A DNA stretch of 64,000 nucleotides from Bdellovibrionales bacterium Ga0074137 (GTDB taxonomy: Bacteria > Bdellovibrionota > Bdellovibrionia > Bdellovibrionales > JAMPXM01), in NCBI GenBank assembly GCA_001464715.1, contig LNDT01000005.1, positions 62,001 to 126,000 on the forward strand, written 5' to 3'. Below, piece by piece: positions 44,110 to 52,665 of the stretch. The position numbers and the translations under genes are program-made. Under the pieces are notes generated by a model. The model made no database searches. It had not been told where the DNA came from and worked only from the letters and a program-made list of their open reading frames with translations. Position 1 is the first letter of the stretch; each line of letters opens with the position of its first letter.

Positions 44110-44492
44110 TGGCTGTTTCTCGAATTCATGAATCAAAGTCAGCTCCTGCTCCGATAGGTCCTTACTCACAGGCCGTCGAAGTGAATGGTTTTGTGTTTTG
44201 CTCAGGCCAGATTCCCCTTGATCCCGATTCAGGTCAGATCGTGGGGACTTCTGTTTCTGAACAAGCAGAACAAGTGATGGCGAACATCAAGGCTGTCTTG
44301 CAGGCGGCGGATCTCACCTTGAGTAACGTCGTTAAGACGACGATTTTTTTGACCGACATGGCGGACTTTCAGGGCGTGAACGAAATCTACTCAAAGCACA
44401 TGGGGCCTGTGAAACCTGCGCGTTCGACCGTTGCAGTGCAGGGCCTTCCGCGCGGTGTGAAGGTCGAGATTGAAGTCCTTGCGGCTCGTTAA
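44109..44492 (+). CDS. ridA: RidA family enamine/imine deaminase
   Basis: RidA hydrolyses reactive 2-aminoacrylate and related imines formed by PLP enzymes, protecting the cell. The 127-aa trimeric protein has the family segments APAPIGPYSQAVEVNG, FCSGQIPLDPDSG and PARSTVAVQGLPRG with the catalytic Arg. It overlaps the vWA lipoprotein and DUF218 genes by one base at each end (TAATG). Its placement after the motor operon probably reflects read-through rather than a shared function. Confidence 0.93.
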   Translation: MAVSRIHESKSAPAPIGPYSQAVEVNGFVFCSGQIPLDPDSGQIVGTSVSEQAEQVMANIKAVLQAADLTLSNVVKTTIFLTDMADFQGVNEIYSKHMGPVKPARSTVAVQGLPRGVKVEIEVLAAR

Positions 44493-45124
44493 TGTCGATC
44501 GACGATAAAGGGCTTCCTTCAGACTTAGGCTCCCTCGGATTAGGAAAAACATTTCGAGTCTATTCGCGCCGTCAAAAGTTTTTGATGGCGTTTTCTATCG
44601 CGTCCGTCGTGCTCGCACTGGGCGTGAGATTTATCACCGAATTTAATCAGATTCGAAGCACTCCCATCGATGCTTGGACGCGCGATCAAAGAGCGGACTG
44701 TGCTGTGGTGCTGACGGGCGGATCGGGGCGTGTGAAAGAGGGGATGGATCTTCTGGCACGGCACGCGATCAGAAAGCTCATCGTATCGGGCGTGAATCCA
44801 CAGGCCGACTGGCGAGATATTTTCCCCAACTGGCCCTATTACCAGGACGTTTCTGAAGCCGACATTGTTCTTGAAAGGAAATCTCGCACGACCTTCGGCA
44901 ACGCTCAACAGTCACTGGCAGTTGTTGAAGCCTTGGGTTGCCGCGATCTATTGTTAATAACGTCGAGCTTTCATCTTCACAGAGCCCTAAAGACCTTTCG
45001 CGCCGAGTTTGATGATCGGATGCCTGTCGAGGGTCGGGCTATTGCTGTTCCATCAGAAGCGGAGTCGCTGGAGATTGCGACCGAAGCGATGAAGGCCCTG
45101 TTTTACGGACTCTGGGCCTACTAG
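44492..45124 (+). CDS. YdcF/SanA-like DUF218 membrane protein
   Basis: The 210-aa protein has one N-terminal membrane span (FLMAFSIASVVLALGVRFI) and a DUF218 domain. Its landmarks are CAVVLTGGSGRVKEGMDLL, KLIVSGVN and LLITSSFHLHRALKTF, like ElyC, SanA and YdcF. Members influence envelope polymer synthesis, but their reaction is not settled. It is translationally coupled to ridA. The Mla-like operon begins 26 bases after its stop. Confidence 0.88.
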   Translation: MSIDDKGLPSDLGSLGLGKTFRVYSRRQKFLMAFSIASVVLALGVRFITEFNQIRSTPIDAWTRDQRADCAVVLTGGSGRVKEGMDLLARHAIRKLIVSGVNPQADWRDIFPNWPYYQDVSEADIVLERKSRTTFGNAQQSLAVVEALGCRDLLLITSSFHLHRALKTFRAEFDDRMPVEGRAIAVPSEAESLEIATEAMKALFYGLWAY

Positions 45125-45150
45125 ACTCAATCGCTACGCCAAAGGCGGCG

Positions 45151-46011
45151 ATGAGTGATGAGATGACGATTCTCCTTCAACAAGCCGACGCCGTTGGCGC
45201 CAGAATTTTCGAATTTTTTAGATACCTAGGGTCCTTAGGACTTTTAGTTTATCTAAGTTTTCGAGCGACGATTTTCGGTTCGACCGAAGGTCACACGCAC
45301 GTCAAAAAATACGGATTGCGACAAGTTTTCTCGGTCGTCTCGGCACAGATCTACTTCACCGGTTGGCAGGCTCTTCCGATGATTACAGTTCTCGCCCTAG
45401 CTGCTGGCGGAATTGCTATTCTTCAGTCCTCAGCGCAGCTTTCGCTTTTCGGCGGAACCGGGATGCTTGGTAGCATTCTTGTGATAACGATTGTTCGCGA
45501 GATGGGACCACTCATCACAGCTCTCATTGTCATCGCGCGGTCCGGAGCCGCCGTGGCGAGTGAAATTGGCAATATGCGAGTTCACCGCGAGATCGAGGCC
45601 CTTGAAGTGATGGGCATCAATCCATTGTCTTACATTGTGTTTCCGCGAGTCGCTGGCGGAGTGATCAGTGTGGTATGTCTGGCGTTTTACTTTAACGCCA
45701 TTTCTCTTGTCGGCGGATTTTTTGTCAGTCGCGCGATCCACGATCTTCCGTTTTCTTTTTACTTTGAGTCTTTGGCCAATGCGTTTGTCATCGAAGATAT
45801 CATTTTGTTCTTTGTGAAAAATGGATTCTCCGGCCTCATGATTTTCGCTTTGGCGTGTCACCAAGGTTTGTCAGTGAAGCTTAGTTCTCACGAAGTGCCG
45901 CAGGTGACCACAAAAGCCGTGGTGCATTCGATCATTGCCGTCACATCCTTTAATGTCGTTGTGTCGGTCATCTTTTACGTTAAACAGCTCGTTAGGATGG
46001 GAATTCTATGA
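45151..46011 (+). CDS. MlaE-type ABC permease (lipid transport)
   Basis: This 286-aa inner-membrane permease belongs to the MlaE/YrbE family, which move phospholipids between the membranes. It has five to six spans. The coupling region reads MRVHREIEALEVMGINPLSY, and the last span-rich part is typical. It overlaps the ATPase gene by four bases (ATGA) and is followed by the MCE protein, giving the mlaE-F-D order seen in reduced Mla systems. It keeps normal family residues although its ATPase partner does not. Confidence 0.9.
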   Translation: MSDEMTILLQQADAVGARIFEFFRYLGSLGLLVYLSFRATIFGSTEGHTHVKKYGLRQVFSVVSAQIYFTGWQALPMITVLALAAGGIAILQSSAQLSLFGGTGMLGSILVITIVREMGPLITALIVIARSGAAVASEIGNMRVHREIEALEVMGINPLSYIVFPRVAGGVISVVCLAFYFNAISLVGGFFVSRAIHDLPFSFYFESLANAFVIEDIILFFVKNGFSGLMIFALACHQGLSVKLSSHEVPQVTTKAVVHSIIAVTSFNVVVSVIFYVKQLVRMGIL

Positions 46012-46721
46012 GCGAGCTAAAACTGGGTCGCTACCGAATTCGGTCGTTCGAGCTTCGAGACGTGGGCTTTAGCTACATGCCTGGTTCGTGCATTCTTGAC
46101 GGTGTCACATTACAGATTCCTGTGGGTGGCATCACGCACGTGACGGGACCTTCAGGCCAAGGACAATCGACGCTCTTAAAAATGCTTTCGTTTCTTGTAG
46201 AACCCACGGCGGGAAGAATTTTAGTTAATGATACTGTTGCGAGCGAAATGAGTTTCGAAGAATTTTTGCCTTGGCGTCTTGAGATTGGCTACACCTTTGA
46301 AAGTGGCGGACTACTTTCAAACCGCACGCTCTCTGAAAACTTAATGCTCCCGCACCTGTATCATAATCTTTCTGATATCGATGAGCTAAGTCAGAAAGTT
46401 TTGGAGATTGCAAAAACGTTTCGTTTTCAGAATCAGTTGAATCAACGGCCCGCCATGGTTTCTGGGGGACTTCGAAAACTTGTAACAATCTTGCGCCCCA
46501 TCCTTTTGCGTCCCAGTTTTTTGGTCATGGACGATCCCTTCTCGGGATTGGATCCGGAGACTACAAGAACACTTGAGTCTTTGATTTTAGATCTTCGTGA
46601 GAAGAATGAAGTCGAGACCATTTGCTTTACATCGCGAGATGAGATCTGGCCAAAACGTCTGGGCGCAAATTCACTTTGGGTTGAGAACGGACGAGCAGAG
46701 TTGCGGGGACTAGCAGCATGA
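46008..46721 (+). CDS. Mla-type ABC ATPase with degenerate catalytic motifs
   Basis: The 237-aa protein aligns over its length with MlaF-type ATPases, but the four catalytic motifs are altered. Walker A is GPSGQGQST with Gln53 for Lys. The Q-loop is TFESGGL with Glu98 for Gln. Walker B is VMDDPFSGLD with Asp176 for Glu. The switch is FTSRDE with Arg210 for His. The signature is VSGGLRK. The gene is intact and its start and stop overlap those of its neighbours, so it is kept under selection. It probably binds nucleotide poorly or serves as a structural partner of another ATPase. Confidence 0.9.
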   Translation: MSELKLGRYRIRSFELRDVGFSYMPGSCILDGVTLQIPVGGITHVTGPSGQGQSTLLKMLSFLVEPTAGRILVNDTVASEMSFEEFLPWRLEIGYTFESGGLLSNRTLSENLMLPHLYHNLSDIDELSQKVLEIAKTFRFQNQLNQRPAMVSGGLRKLVTILRPILLRPSFLVMDDPFSGLDPETTRTLESLILDLREKNEVETICFTSRDEIWPKRLGANSLWVENGRAELRGLAA

Positions 46722-47737
46722 AAATTAAGTTCAATCGTTTCGAACGATTTGCGGGTTTGTTTGTTCTGACAGCTTTTGGAATGGGTGTAGCTCTGGTTCT
46801 GGCTGTTGCCATTCAGCGCGGTGTTTTTCAATCAAAAGTTGAACTGCAGACGACACTGACGACCGCCGATGGACTTCGCGAAGGCACGACTGTTTCCATG
46901 CAAGGGCTTCGTGTTGGTCAAGTGACTCAGATCGAACTTGTTTCCCAGTCAGAAGTCTTCGTTAAATTCAAAATGAATCGCGAGTACTTTGATAAAGTTC
47001 GAGATGACAGCGTCATCCGAGTCCTAAGACCCTTTATCATCGGCGAAAAAATTATCGACATTTCTGTGGGTTCAAAAGACTCGCCTCCGATTCGAGAACT
47101 CGCTCACGTACCGTCTCTTCCTACCACAGACATTATGGATCTCATGAGCGGGCGCACATTAAGCCCATACTTTGATCTCATGGGAAAGATGGCTGAGAAT
47201 TTGAAGTTTGTGGCGGAATCGTTTTTGGATCCCAAAAGATCTCAAGCGATGGTTAAAATGTTTGATGATCTTTCGCCTCTGCTTCGAAATGCATCGTCGC
47301 TGACGAAGGAAGCCAACACACTTATAAAGGGTGTGAATCGCGATCAACAGCTTGTCACGGTTGTTGGAAATCTTGTCGCCATCACAAACGAAGTCAATCG
47401 TGTGCTTCCGCAGGTGGCCAAAGAGTCGCCGGAAATGCTCTCGCACTTGGCGAAAATTGCGAAGAACATGGCCGTTCTTACGGATGAAGTGCAGAAAACG
47501 TTACCGATGATGCAGAAGCTTGCGCCCGAGATTCCAAAAGCGAGCGAGCGAGCTTTGGAAGCTCTTGATCAAACAGTTGTGACATTAAAAGCGCTTCAAA
47601 AGTCGTTTCTTTTAAGAAGCTCCGTGGAAGAGGTGCGAAAAGAAGAGGCCGAGCGGCGCCTTCCGGCCTCCGAAGAAAAAGCCTCGGAAAATGCCTCGCA
47701 GAAAGATTCAGAGAAAGATTCGGGGACGACGCCGTGA
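46718..47737 (+). CDS. MCE-domain (MlaD-like) protein
   Basis: One N-terminal membrane anchor (FAGLFVLTAFGMGVALVLAV) is followed by a single MCE domain at about residues 36-120, with LREGTTVSMQGLRVGQVTQI. A long helical region of about 170 residues follows, then a Ser/Glu/Lys-rich tail. MCE proteins form rings that shuttle lipids across the periplasm. The 339-aa size and long helix resemble MCE proteins that reach toward the outer membrane. It overlaps the ATPase upstream and the hypothetical gene downstream. Confidence 0.9.
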   Translation: MKIKFNRFERFAGLFVLTAFGMGVALVLAVAIQRGVFQSKVELQTTLTTADGLREGTTVSMQGLRVGQVTQIELVSQSEVFVKFKMNREYFDKVRDDSVIRVLRPFIIGEKIIDISVGSKDSPPIRELAHVPSLPTTDIMDLMSGRTLSPYFDLMGKMAENLKFVAESFLDPKRSQAMVKMFDDLSPLLRNASSLTKEANTLIKGVNRDQQLVTVVGNLVAITNEVNRVLPQVAKESPEMLSHLAKIAKNMAVLTDEVQKTLPMMQKLAPEIPKASERALEALDQTVVTLKALQKSFLLRSSVEEVRKEEAERRLPASEEKASENASQKDSEKDSGTTP

Positions 47738-48228
47738 TTGATCTCGTTGAACAGGGTGCAACACTGACCGAAAAAGCTGTCGACGTTCACGTCATCGACG
47801 GCATTGAGTACATGGCACGGTGGTACTTTTCTCCCCGCGATGCCGACTTGATGATTTGGCTCAATAGCGAGCAAGAGATTGATCGCTATCAGCTAAATTC
47901 GGGCGGACAGATCGTCGACTGGAGCCGAAGTGAGGGTCTTCGGACCGGGTTCATCGTAGAGATTGAGCTGACGGGTGAGTCAGGAAAAATCAACGTGGGT
48001 GCAACTGAAATTGCAGAAACGATTCAATTCGATCTGACCCTTAGTCCCTCGGTGCTTTATCGCGCCAAAGTTATTGTTGATAACTGCAGCGCGTTTTCAG
48101 GGCCTATGAAGGCCGTGATTCTTACATCTTTGACAGAGGATCAGTCGAAGAAAGCTGGTTTAGGTTCCGTAAGCTCGTCGCGCGCACGGTTTTGGGGCCG
48201 CTTTAAGCGCTGGACGATCGGCGCCTAA
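47734..48228 (+). CDS. Cytoplasmic protein of unknown function in the Mla-like operon
   Basis: The 164-aa product starts with a GTG at 47734 overlapping the MCE gene. It has no signal peptide or membrane span. Segments such as GIEYMARWYFSPRDADLMIW and EGLRTGFIVEIELTGESGK suggest a small beta-rich fold. I know no family. Its place between the MCE protein and the LolC-like permease and its tight coupling hint at a link to envelope lipid traffic. Confidence 0.65.
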   Translation: MIDLVEQGATLTEKAVDVHVIDGIEYMARWYFSPRDADLMIWLNSEQEIDRYQLNSGGQIVDWSRSEGLRTGFIVEIELTGESGKINVGATEIAETIQFDLTLSPSVLYRAKVIVDNCSAFSGPMKAVILTSLTEDQSKKAGLGSVSSSRARFWGRFKRWTIGA

Positions 48229-48248
48229 CGGGGCAATACTTTTTCCAC

Positions 48249-49538
48249 ATGCTGGAATTCGAGTTTTTTCGACAATTTCTTTTAAGTCGTCGTGCGGGAT
48301 CTTTAGTGCGCACGATTGCGTGGTTGTCGATCGTCAGTGTCTCGATCGGCGTCTTCTCTTTGATCGTCGTCTTAAGCGTCATGAATGGCTTTCACGAAGC
48401 GATTCGAAAACGTCTTCTCGCGGCCGAGCCTCACGTTGTGTTTAGCCTTGAAACCAGGCCGCTGGACACGAACTTGGGTCTAAGTCCTCAGGTCTTCTCA
48501 TTGATCACTAAAGAAAAAGGTTTTCTTGATGTGATTGAACGTCAAGATATCGTCATTCGCACATCCGAAGGTGTTTTTTCCGGAGCCGAAGCCAGGGGTG
48601 TTGATCGACCCGCAGTTCTGCGGCTGATTGGCGCCATCGAAGATGCGAATCGTTCCGGGCAAAAAACCGGCGCGTACTCGGTTCCCGCGACGGAAGATCT
48701 TTCGATGTCGATGGAGCCCGGCGAAGTGATGTTGGGAACTGAGCTTGCTCGGGGCTTAGGTATCTTCGAAGGCGACCGAATTACAGTGATTGCGCCGGAG
48801 GCACTTTTACTTCCGGCCGGAGAAGCACCGAAATTTGAACGGGTGGTTGTGAAAAGACTTATTGCAACCAATGTCGCCGACCTCGACAGCAAACTTTTTC
48901 TTTATTCAAGAGGCCAAACTTTGACGGGACTTGGCGCTTCGGCGTCACGGCGTTATGAAGTTGAAACTTGGCTCCCGAATCCGGACCAAGCTGAGGCGAT
49001 GAAGAAGAAGGTGCTCGAACTTGATCCCAAGCTCTCAAGCGCTTTGGTTCAAACGTGGGGTGATCGCAATTCGGCTTTGTTTCACGCGCTTCGTTTGGAA
49101 ATTGTCGCTATTGGTCTATTTTTGTCGCTCTCGACGCTGATTGCCGGCTTTTCAATTGTGACCGTGCTGTTAATTCTAATCACGCAAAAGAGAAAAGAAA
49201 TCGGTCTACTGATGGGACTTGGGCTTTCGAGGCGACGCACGAGGAACTTGTTCACACGACTTGGTTTACTGCTGAGTTCTGTGGGGATTTTGTCGGGAGC
49301 GATTTTGGGAGTCCTATTTTGCTGGCTGATTGACTCCGTCGATACTTCGATCTTACCGGAATTCTACTACGACACAACGATTCCTGCGAAAGTGAATCTG
49401 CTCTTCGTTTCAGGCGTTGTTGGCTTTGCGCTGGGACTTGCGTATCTCGCAAGCTACGTGCCCGCGCGACGAATCACGGAGCTTGAACCGGCCGATGCCC
49501 TTATGTCGCGATATCGAAATCCCGAAGTGCGTCTGTGA
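48249..49538 (+). CDS. LolC/LolE-type lipoprotein-releasing ABC permease
   Basis: The 429-aa protein has the MacB/FtsX-type architecture: an N-terminal span (IAWLSIVSVSIGVFSLIVVL), a periplasmic domain of about 220 residues, then three C-terminal spans. The sequences FSLIVVLSVMNGFHEAIRKR and VTVLLILITQKRKEIGLLMG are typical of LolC/LolE, which extract lipoproteins for transport to the outer membrane. No LolD-type ATPase is adjacent except the degenerate Mla-type one. The 3' end overlaps the convergent dapD gene by 38 bases. Confidence 0.87.
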   Translation: MLEFEFFRQFLLSRRAGSLVRTIAWLSIVSVSIGVFSLIVVLSVMNGFHEAIRKRLLAAEPHVVFSLETRPLDTNLGLSPQVFSLITKEKGFLDVIERQDIVIRTSEGVFSGAEARGVDRPAVLRLIGAIEDANRSGQKTGAYSVPATEDLSMSMEPGEVMLGTELARGLGIFEGDRITVIAPEALLLPAGEAPKFERVVVKRLIATNVADLDSKLFLYSRGQTLTGLGASASRRYEVETWLPNPDQAEAMKKKVLELDPKLSSALVQTWGDRNSALFHALRLEIVAIGLFLSLSTLIAGFSIVTVLLILITQKRKEIGLLMGLGLSRRRTRNLFTRLGLLLSSVGILSGAILGVLFCWLIDSVDTSILPEFYYDTTIPAKVNLLFVSGVVGFALGLAYLASYVPARRITELEPADALMSRYRNPEVRL

Positions 49539-50349
49539 GCGACGTTTTCAAATTTGTCGATTCTTTCCTTTGACCGATAATCAGCGCGCAGGGAACTCCG
49601 AAGGTTCCTGAGGGAAATTCTTTTTGAGTCGTTCCCGGAATTACCACGGAGTTTTTCGGTACGCGGCCCTTCATTACCAAAGGTTTTGCTCCGGTAACGT
49701 CGATAATTTTAGTGCTCCCTGTGATTGTCACTCCAGCACCAATCACTGCACCTTCTTCAATGTGGACGCCTTCAACCAAGATGGCACGTGATCCAACGAA
49801 GACATTGTCTTCGACGATCACAGGCGACGCCTGAACGGGCTCCAGCACTCCGCCGATACCAACACCGCCTGAGAGGTGAACGTTTTTTCCGATGTAAGCG
49901 CACGAACCTACGGTGGCCCAAGTATCGACCATAGTTCCCGAACCAACGCGGGCGCCAATGTTCACGTACGACGGCATGAGAATGGCGCCCGACTCGATGA
50001 AAGCACCTTCACGAACCAACGCGTGGGGAACGACACGAACGCCTTCAGTGCCGTTCCATTTTTTGAGCGGAATTTTATCGACAAACCGAAACGGTCCATT
50101 TTCGATGACTTCCATTTTCTGAAGTCGAAAATAGAGAAGAATCGCTTTTTTTGTAAATGTCTGAACGGTGAACTCTGGTTTATCAGCTGATCCACTTTTT
50201 ACGACCACCGAGAGCTCGCCACGATCCAGAGCCTCGATGGTTTTTCCGACTTCGACCTGAAGTCGAGTGCGATCAGATTCCGTCAGTGTCTGAAATGCAT
50301 CGGGAGTATCAAAAACATGAGCGATAAATTTTTGGTCAATAGGGCTCAC
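49501..50349 (-). CDS. dapD: 2,3,4,5-tetrahydropyridine-2,6-dicarboxylate N-succinyltransferase
   Basis: DapD transfers succinyl from succinyl-CoA in the lysine/diaminopimelate pathway, supplying peptidoglycan precursor. The 282-aa protein has a helical N domain and a left-handed beta-helix with hexapeptide repeats such as GVGIGGVLEPVQASPVIVED and VFVGSRAILVEGVHIEEGAV. It starts at a GTG (50349) with AGGAG upstream. It is followed on the same strand by neighbouring peptidoglycan genes in order murI, M14 amidase, dapD. Its 3' end overlaps the LolC-like gene. Confidence 0.95.
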   Translation of the reverse strand: MSPIDQKFIAHVFDTPDAFQTLTESDRTRLQVEVGKTIEALDRGELSVVVKSGSADKPEFTVQTFTKKAILLYFRLQKMEVIENGPFRFVDKIPLKKWNGTEGVRVVPHALVREGAFIESGAILMPSYVNIGARVGSGTMVDTWATVGSCAYIGKNVHLSGGVGIGGVLEPVQASPVIVEDNVFVGSRAILVEGVHIEEGAVIGAGVTITGSTKIIDVTGAKPLVMKGRVPKNSVVIPGTTQKEFPSGTFGVPCALIIGQRKESTNLKTSLTDALRDFDIAT

Positions 50350-50360
50350 GACATTTACTC

Positions 50361-51080
50361 CTAGGAACGTTCATTTTCTAATATTTTAAGACCACAGATA
50401 AGTGCGTCCAGATGTTTTCGTACTACGTCTTTTGGTTCGAGGCCACGTTCAATTTCGTACGTGAGAGTCGGGATCTGGCGTTCGTAGCCTGCGTAGGTGC
50501 CGAGGCAGCCGGGTGTCGAATAGCCAATGGTCGGTTCGATGATGTCGCCCGTTTTCCCCGCGATCGCTTCCGCGACTTTTTGGCAAATCTGACTTCCGGG
50601 GACTTCATTGATATTGAGCATCGGTTTCCATGAGTGAAGACTGATAATAAAATCTGGTTTCTCTTGGTCGATAAACCGGACAAGCGATTTATTTTCCGGT
50701 TCGCTCAATGCGTGGGGACCTGGCTGGTAGCGGGGGGTTGTAGCAACCGAAGACCAATCTTTGGTGGGAAGATTCCGATTGAGGTCGACGCCATTCGCAT
50801 TTCCACGTGTCTTCGCAAGGACGCCATCAAGGTTCATTGAAGGGATGAGTGAGATTTTGAGTTTCAAATCGCCAGAAAGAGAACCAGAAACAGTTCCGGA
50901 AAGAAGGCTATTTAGAAGCGCGTGAGAAAGTACAACGCCCTCTGATTCGTCTCCGTGAACTCCGCCCAGAACTAAAACGTGTTTCAAACTGGATTTAGAA
51001 TCAGATTCAGACTTCGGAAAATGACGAAACCCTTGAATCGCAAGTCCGTTGGCTGTGGTGCCGAATAAAAACGTTGTCAC
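50361..51080 (-). CDS. M14-type zinc carboxypeptidase, probable murein peptide amidase (MpaA-like)
   Basis: The 239-aa protein has the metallo-carboxypeptidase residues: LGGVHGDESEG (His and Glu zinc ligands), NGVDLNRNLP (the Asn-Arg carboxylate clamp), ISLHSWKP (third zinc ligand) and LTYEIERG (catalytic Glu). No signal peptide is seen, so it acts in the cytoplasm. MpaA-type enzymes split recycled murein tripeptide between D-Glu and meso-DAP. Its position between murI and dapD fits this role exactly. It starts at a GTG overlapping the murI stop (GTGA). Confidence 0.88.
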   Translation of the reverse strand: MTTFLFGTTANGLAIQGFRHFPKSESDSKSSLKHVLVLGGVHGDESEGVVLSHALLNSLLSGTVSGSLSGDLKLKISLIPSMNLDGVLAKTRGNANGVDLNRNLPTKDWSSVATTPRYQPGPHALSEPENKSLVRFIDQEKPDFIISLHSWKPMLNINEVPGSQICQKVAEAIAGKTGDIIEPTIGYSTPGCLGTYAGYERQIPTLTYEIERGLEPKDVVRKHLDALICGLKILENERS

Positions 51081-51895
51081 AAATCACACGCCATAAATGG
51101 TCCTGCGCTGGGTTGTTGTAAAAGTCGACGAGCGGTTACGTCCATTGCGTGGGATGCGTCGGTGGCAAAGAGTTCTATTTTGCCGTTTTCGGGTTCGTTT
51201 TTTGGGCTAACTCTCTTTGAAAGTTTGCCGCTTGCGAAATCGCGTTCGAGATTTCGAACGATCAATTCCGCCGAATCGACCAGCGAGATACCAGAACCCG
51301 TGACCCGCTCGATGCCGGCACGTAGTACGGGGTAATGGGTGCAGCCAAGAATTAAAGTATCAATCGACTGAGACATGAGAGGCGCAACATAGCGGTAAAT
51401 AATAAGGTTCGTTAGCGGATCCAATTCCCACCCTTCTTCAACCAGCGGAACAAGTAAAGGAGCTGCGTTTTGATAGACGATAGCCTTCGGATCAAGAGCT
51501 TGGATGGCATTGGGATAGGCGTTGGAATTCACAGTCGCGCGAGTTCCAAGAACACCAATGCGTTTTGATGTTGAACTTGCCAAGGCGGCTTCGGCACCTG
51601 GCTCAATGACATTGTAAACGGGAACTGGGTACTTCTTTGATGCGTCTCCCAGCAAAACCGTCGAGGCAGAATTGCATGCGACAACGACCGCCTTCACATT
51701 TCGTGAAATGAGGTTTTCGACACACTGATCTGCATAACGCCGGATTGTCTCTGGGCTTTTGGTCCCGTACGGAAGACGAGCCGTGTCGCCGAGGTACACA
51801 AGATTCTCTTCAGGAAATTTGGCGTGTACGGCGCGAAGAACGGTGAGTCCGCCAAGCCCAGAGTCAAAAAATCCAAGAGCCCGCGAATCGCTCAT
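51077..51895 (-). CDS. murI: Glutamate racemase
   Basis: MurI makes D-glutamate for peptidoglycan from L-glutamate without a cofactor. The 272-aa sequence has FFDSGLGGLTVLRA at the start, VVACNSAST with the first catalytic Cys and LGCTHYPVLR with the second. The length is normal. The ATG at 51895 overlaps the stop of the membrane protein gene upstream (ATGA), and its own stop overlaps the M14 gene start. The minus-strand operon is thus membrane protein, murI, M14 amidase and dapD. Confidence 0.95.
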   Translation of the reverse strand: MSDSRALGFFDSGLGGLTVLRAVHAKFPEENLVYLGDTARLPYGTKSPETIRRYADQCVENLISRNVKAVVVACNSASTVLLGDASKKYPVPVYNVIEPGAEAALASSTSKRIGVLGTRATVNSNAYPNAIQALDPKAIVYQNAAPLLVPLVEEGWELDPLTNLIIYRYVAPLMSQSIDTLILGCTHYPVLRAGIERVTGSGISLVDSAELIVRNLERDFASGKLSKRVSPKNEPENGKIELFATDASHAMDVTARRLLQQPSAGPFMACDL

Positions 51896-52563
51896 ATGCT
51901 ATTCGACATTGAATTTGGCGGAGCGGTCAACTGAGTAAACGAACGAAGATAAATCTTGAGCAACAACCAGTTGGACGCGAACTGTCCTAGGGCAATCATT
52001 GGGATCGCCAGCCCATCGCTCAAATCAAAAAGGGTTAGTCCTGCGGAAAACAACAGGGCTACGCTTGTTAGACCTATGACTCGGGCGGGATAGGCTCGAA
52101 AAAATGAGCGGGAGGCAATAAGCGCGTCGACGTCGCCGGTCTGGTAGCCCTTGTGAAACAGTACGACATACGGAACGGGCATGAGCCTTAGCCATTCATA
52201 GACGGCTGGGACAATAAAAAGAGGAAGTCGAATCGAAGCCGCCGCCATCGCCCGCAGAGTTTCAATGCAAAGAAGTTCGAAATCGCGGAGCCTTAAGTTG
52301 GATCGAAAGCCGAAAGCTTTGGCCGTCAAAAAAAGGTTCAGAACGGACGAAATCAGAATCCACACCAAAGAGACGGATCCAAAAAAAATCAGATGAATGA
52401 TGCCGCGGTCATTGGAGCTTTCACCGTATTGCTCGATGACTTGTTGAAAGGCTCCATCGAGGATCTTTGTGATCGCCGCCAGGGCCAAAAAGGCTAACGT
52501 ATATAAGAATATCTGGGCGATCGGGGCATGGGACGGTTGATGATCTGGCTTCGTTGGCTCCAT
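51892..52563 (-). CDS. Membrane protein of unknown function upstream of murI
   Basis: The 223-aa protein has four or more hydrophobic spans (for example IFLYTLAFLALAAITKI and IIHLIFFGSVSLVWILISSV), with no signal peptide and no recognised motif. I chose the ATG at 52563; a GTG three codons upstream is an alternative. It is coupled to murI by an overlapping ATGA. The divergent aminopeptidase gene begins about 100 bases away. A role in envelope biogenesis is suggested only by its neighbours. Confidence 0.7.
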   Translation of the reverse strand: MEPTKPDHQPSHAPIAQIFLYTLAFLALAAITKILDGAFQQVIEQYGESSNDRGIIHLIFFGSVSLVWILISSVLNLFLTAKAFGFRSNLRLRDFELLCIETLRAMAAASIRLPLFIVPAVYEWLRLMPVPYVVLFHKGYQTGDVDALIASRSFFRAYPARVIGLTSVALLFSAGLTLFDLSDGLAIPMIALGQFASNWLLLKIYLRSFTQLTAPPNSMSNSI

Positions 52564-52665
52564 TCTTCCCACTTTAACTTGATTATTCGGCCCACGTCAC
52601 AGGTGTGTCGCAGAGTGCCGAGTGCTGCGATTGACAGAGCACATGACTCGTTGGGAACTAGCGCC

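Noticed and set aside
46008-46721. Pseudogene call for the Mla-type ATPase
   Set aside because: The frame is complete, starts and stops overlap those of the neighbours, and the changes fall on catalytic residues while the fold is retained.
52631-52636. TTGACA before the M1 aminopeptidase gene
   Set aside because: The bases at the -10 distance are GC-rich and do not fit.
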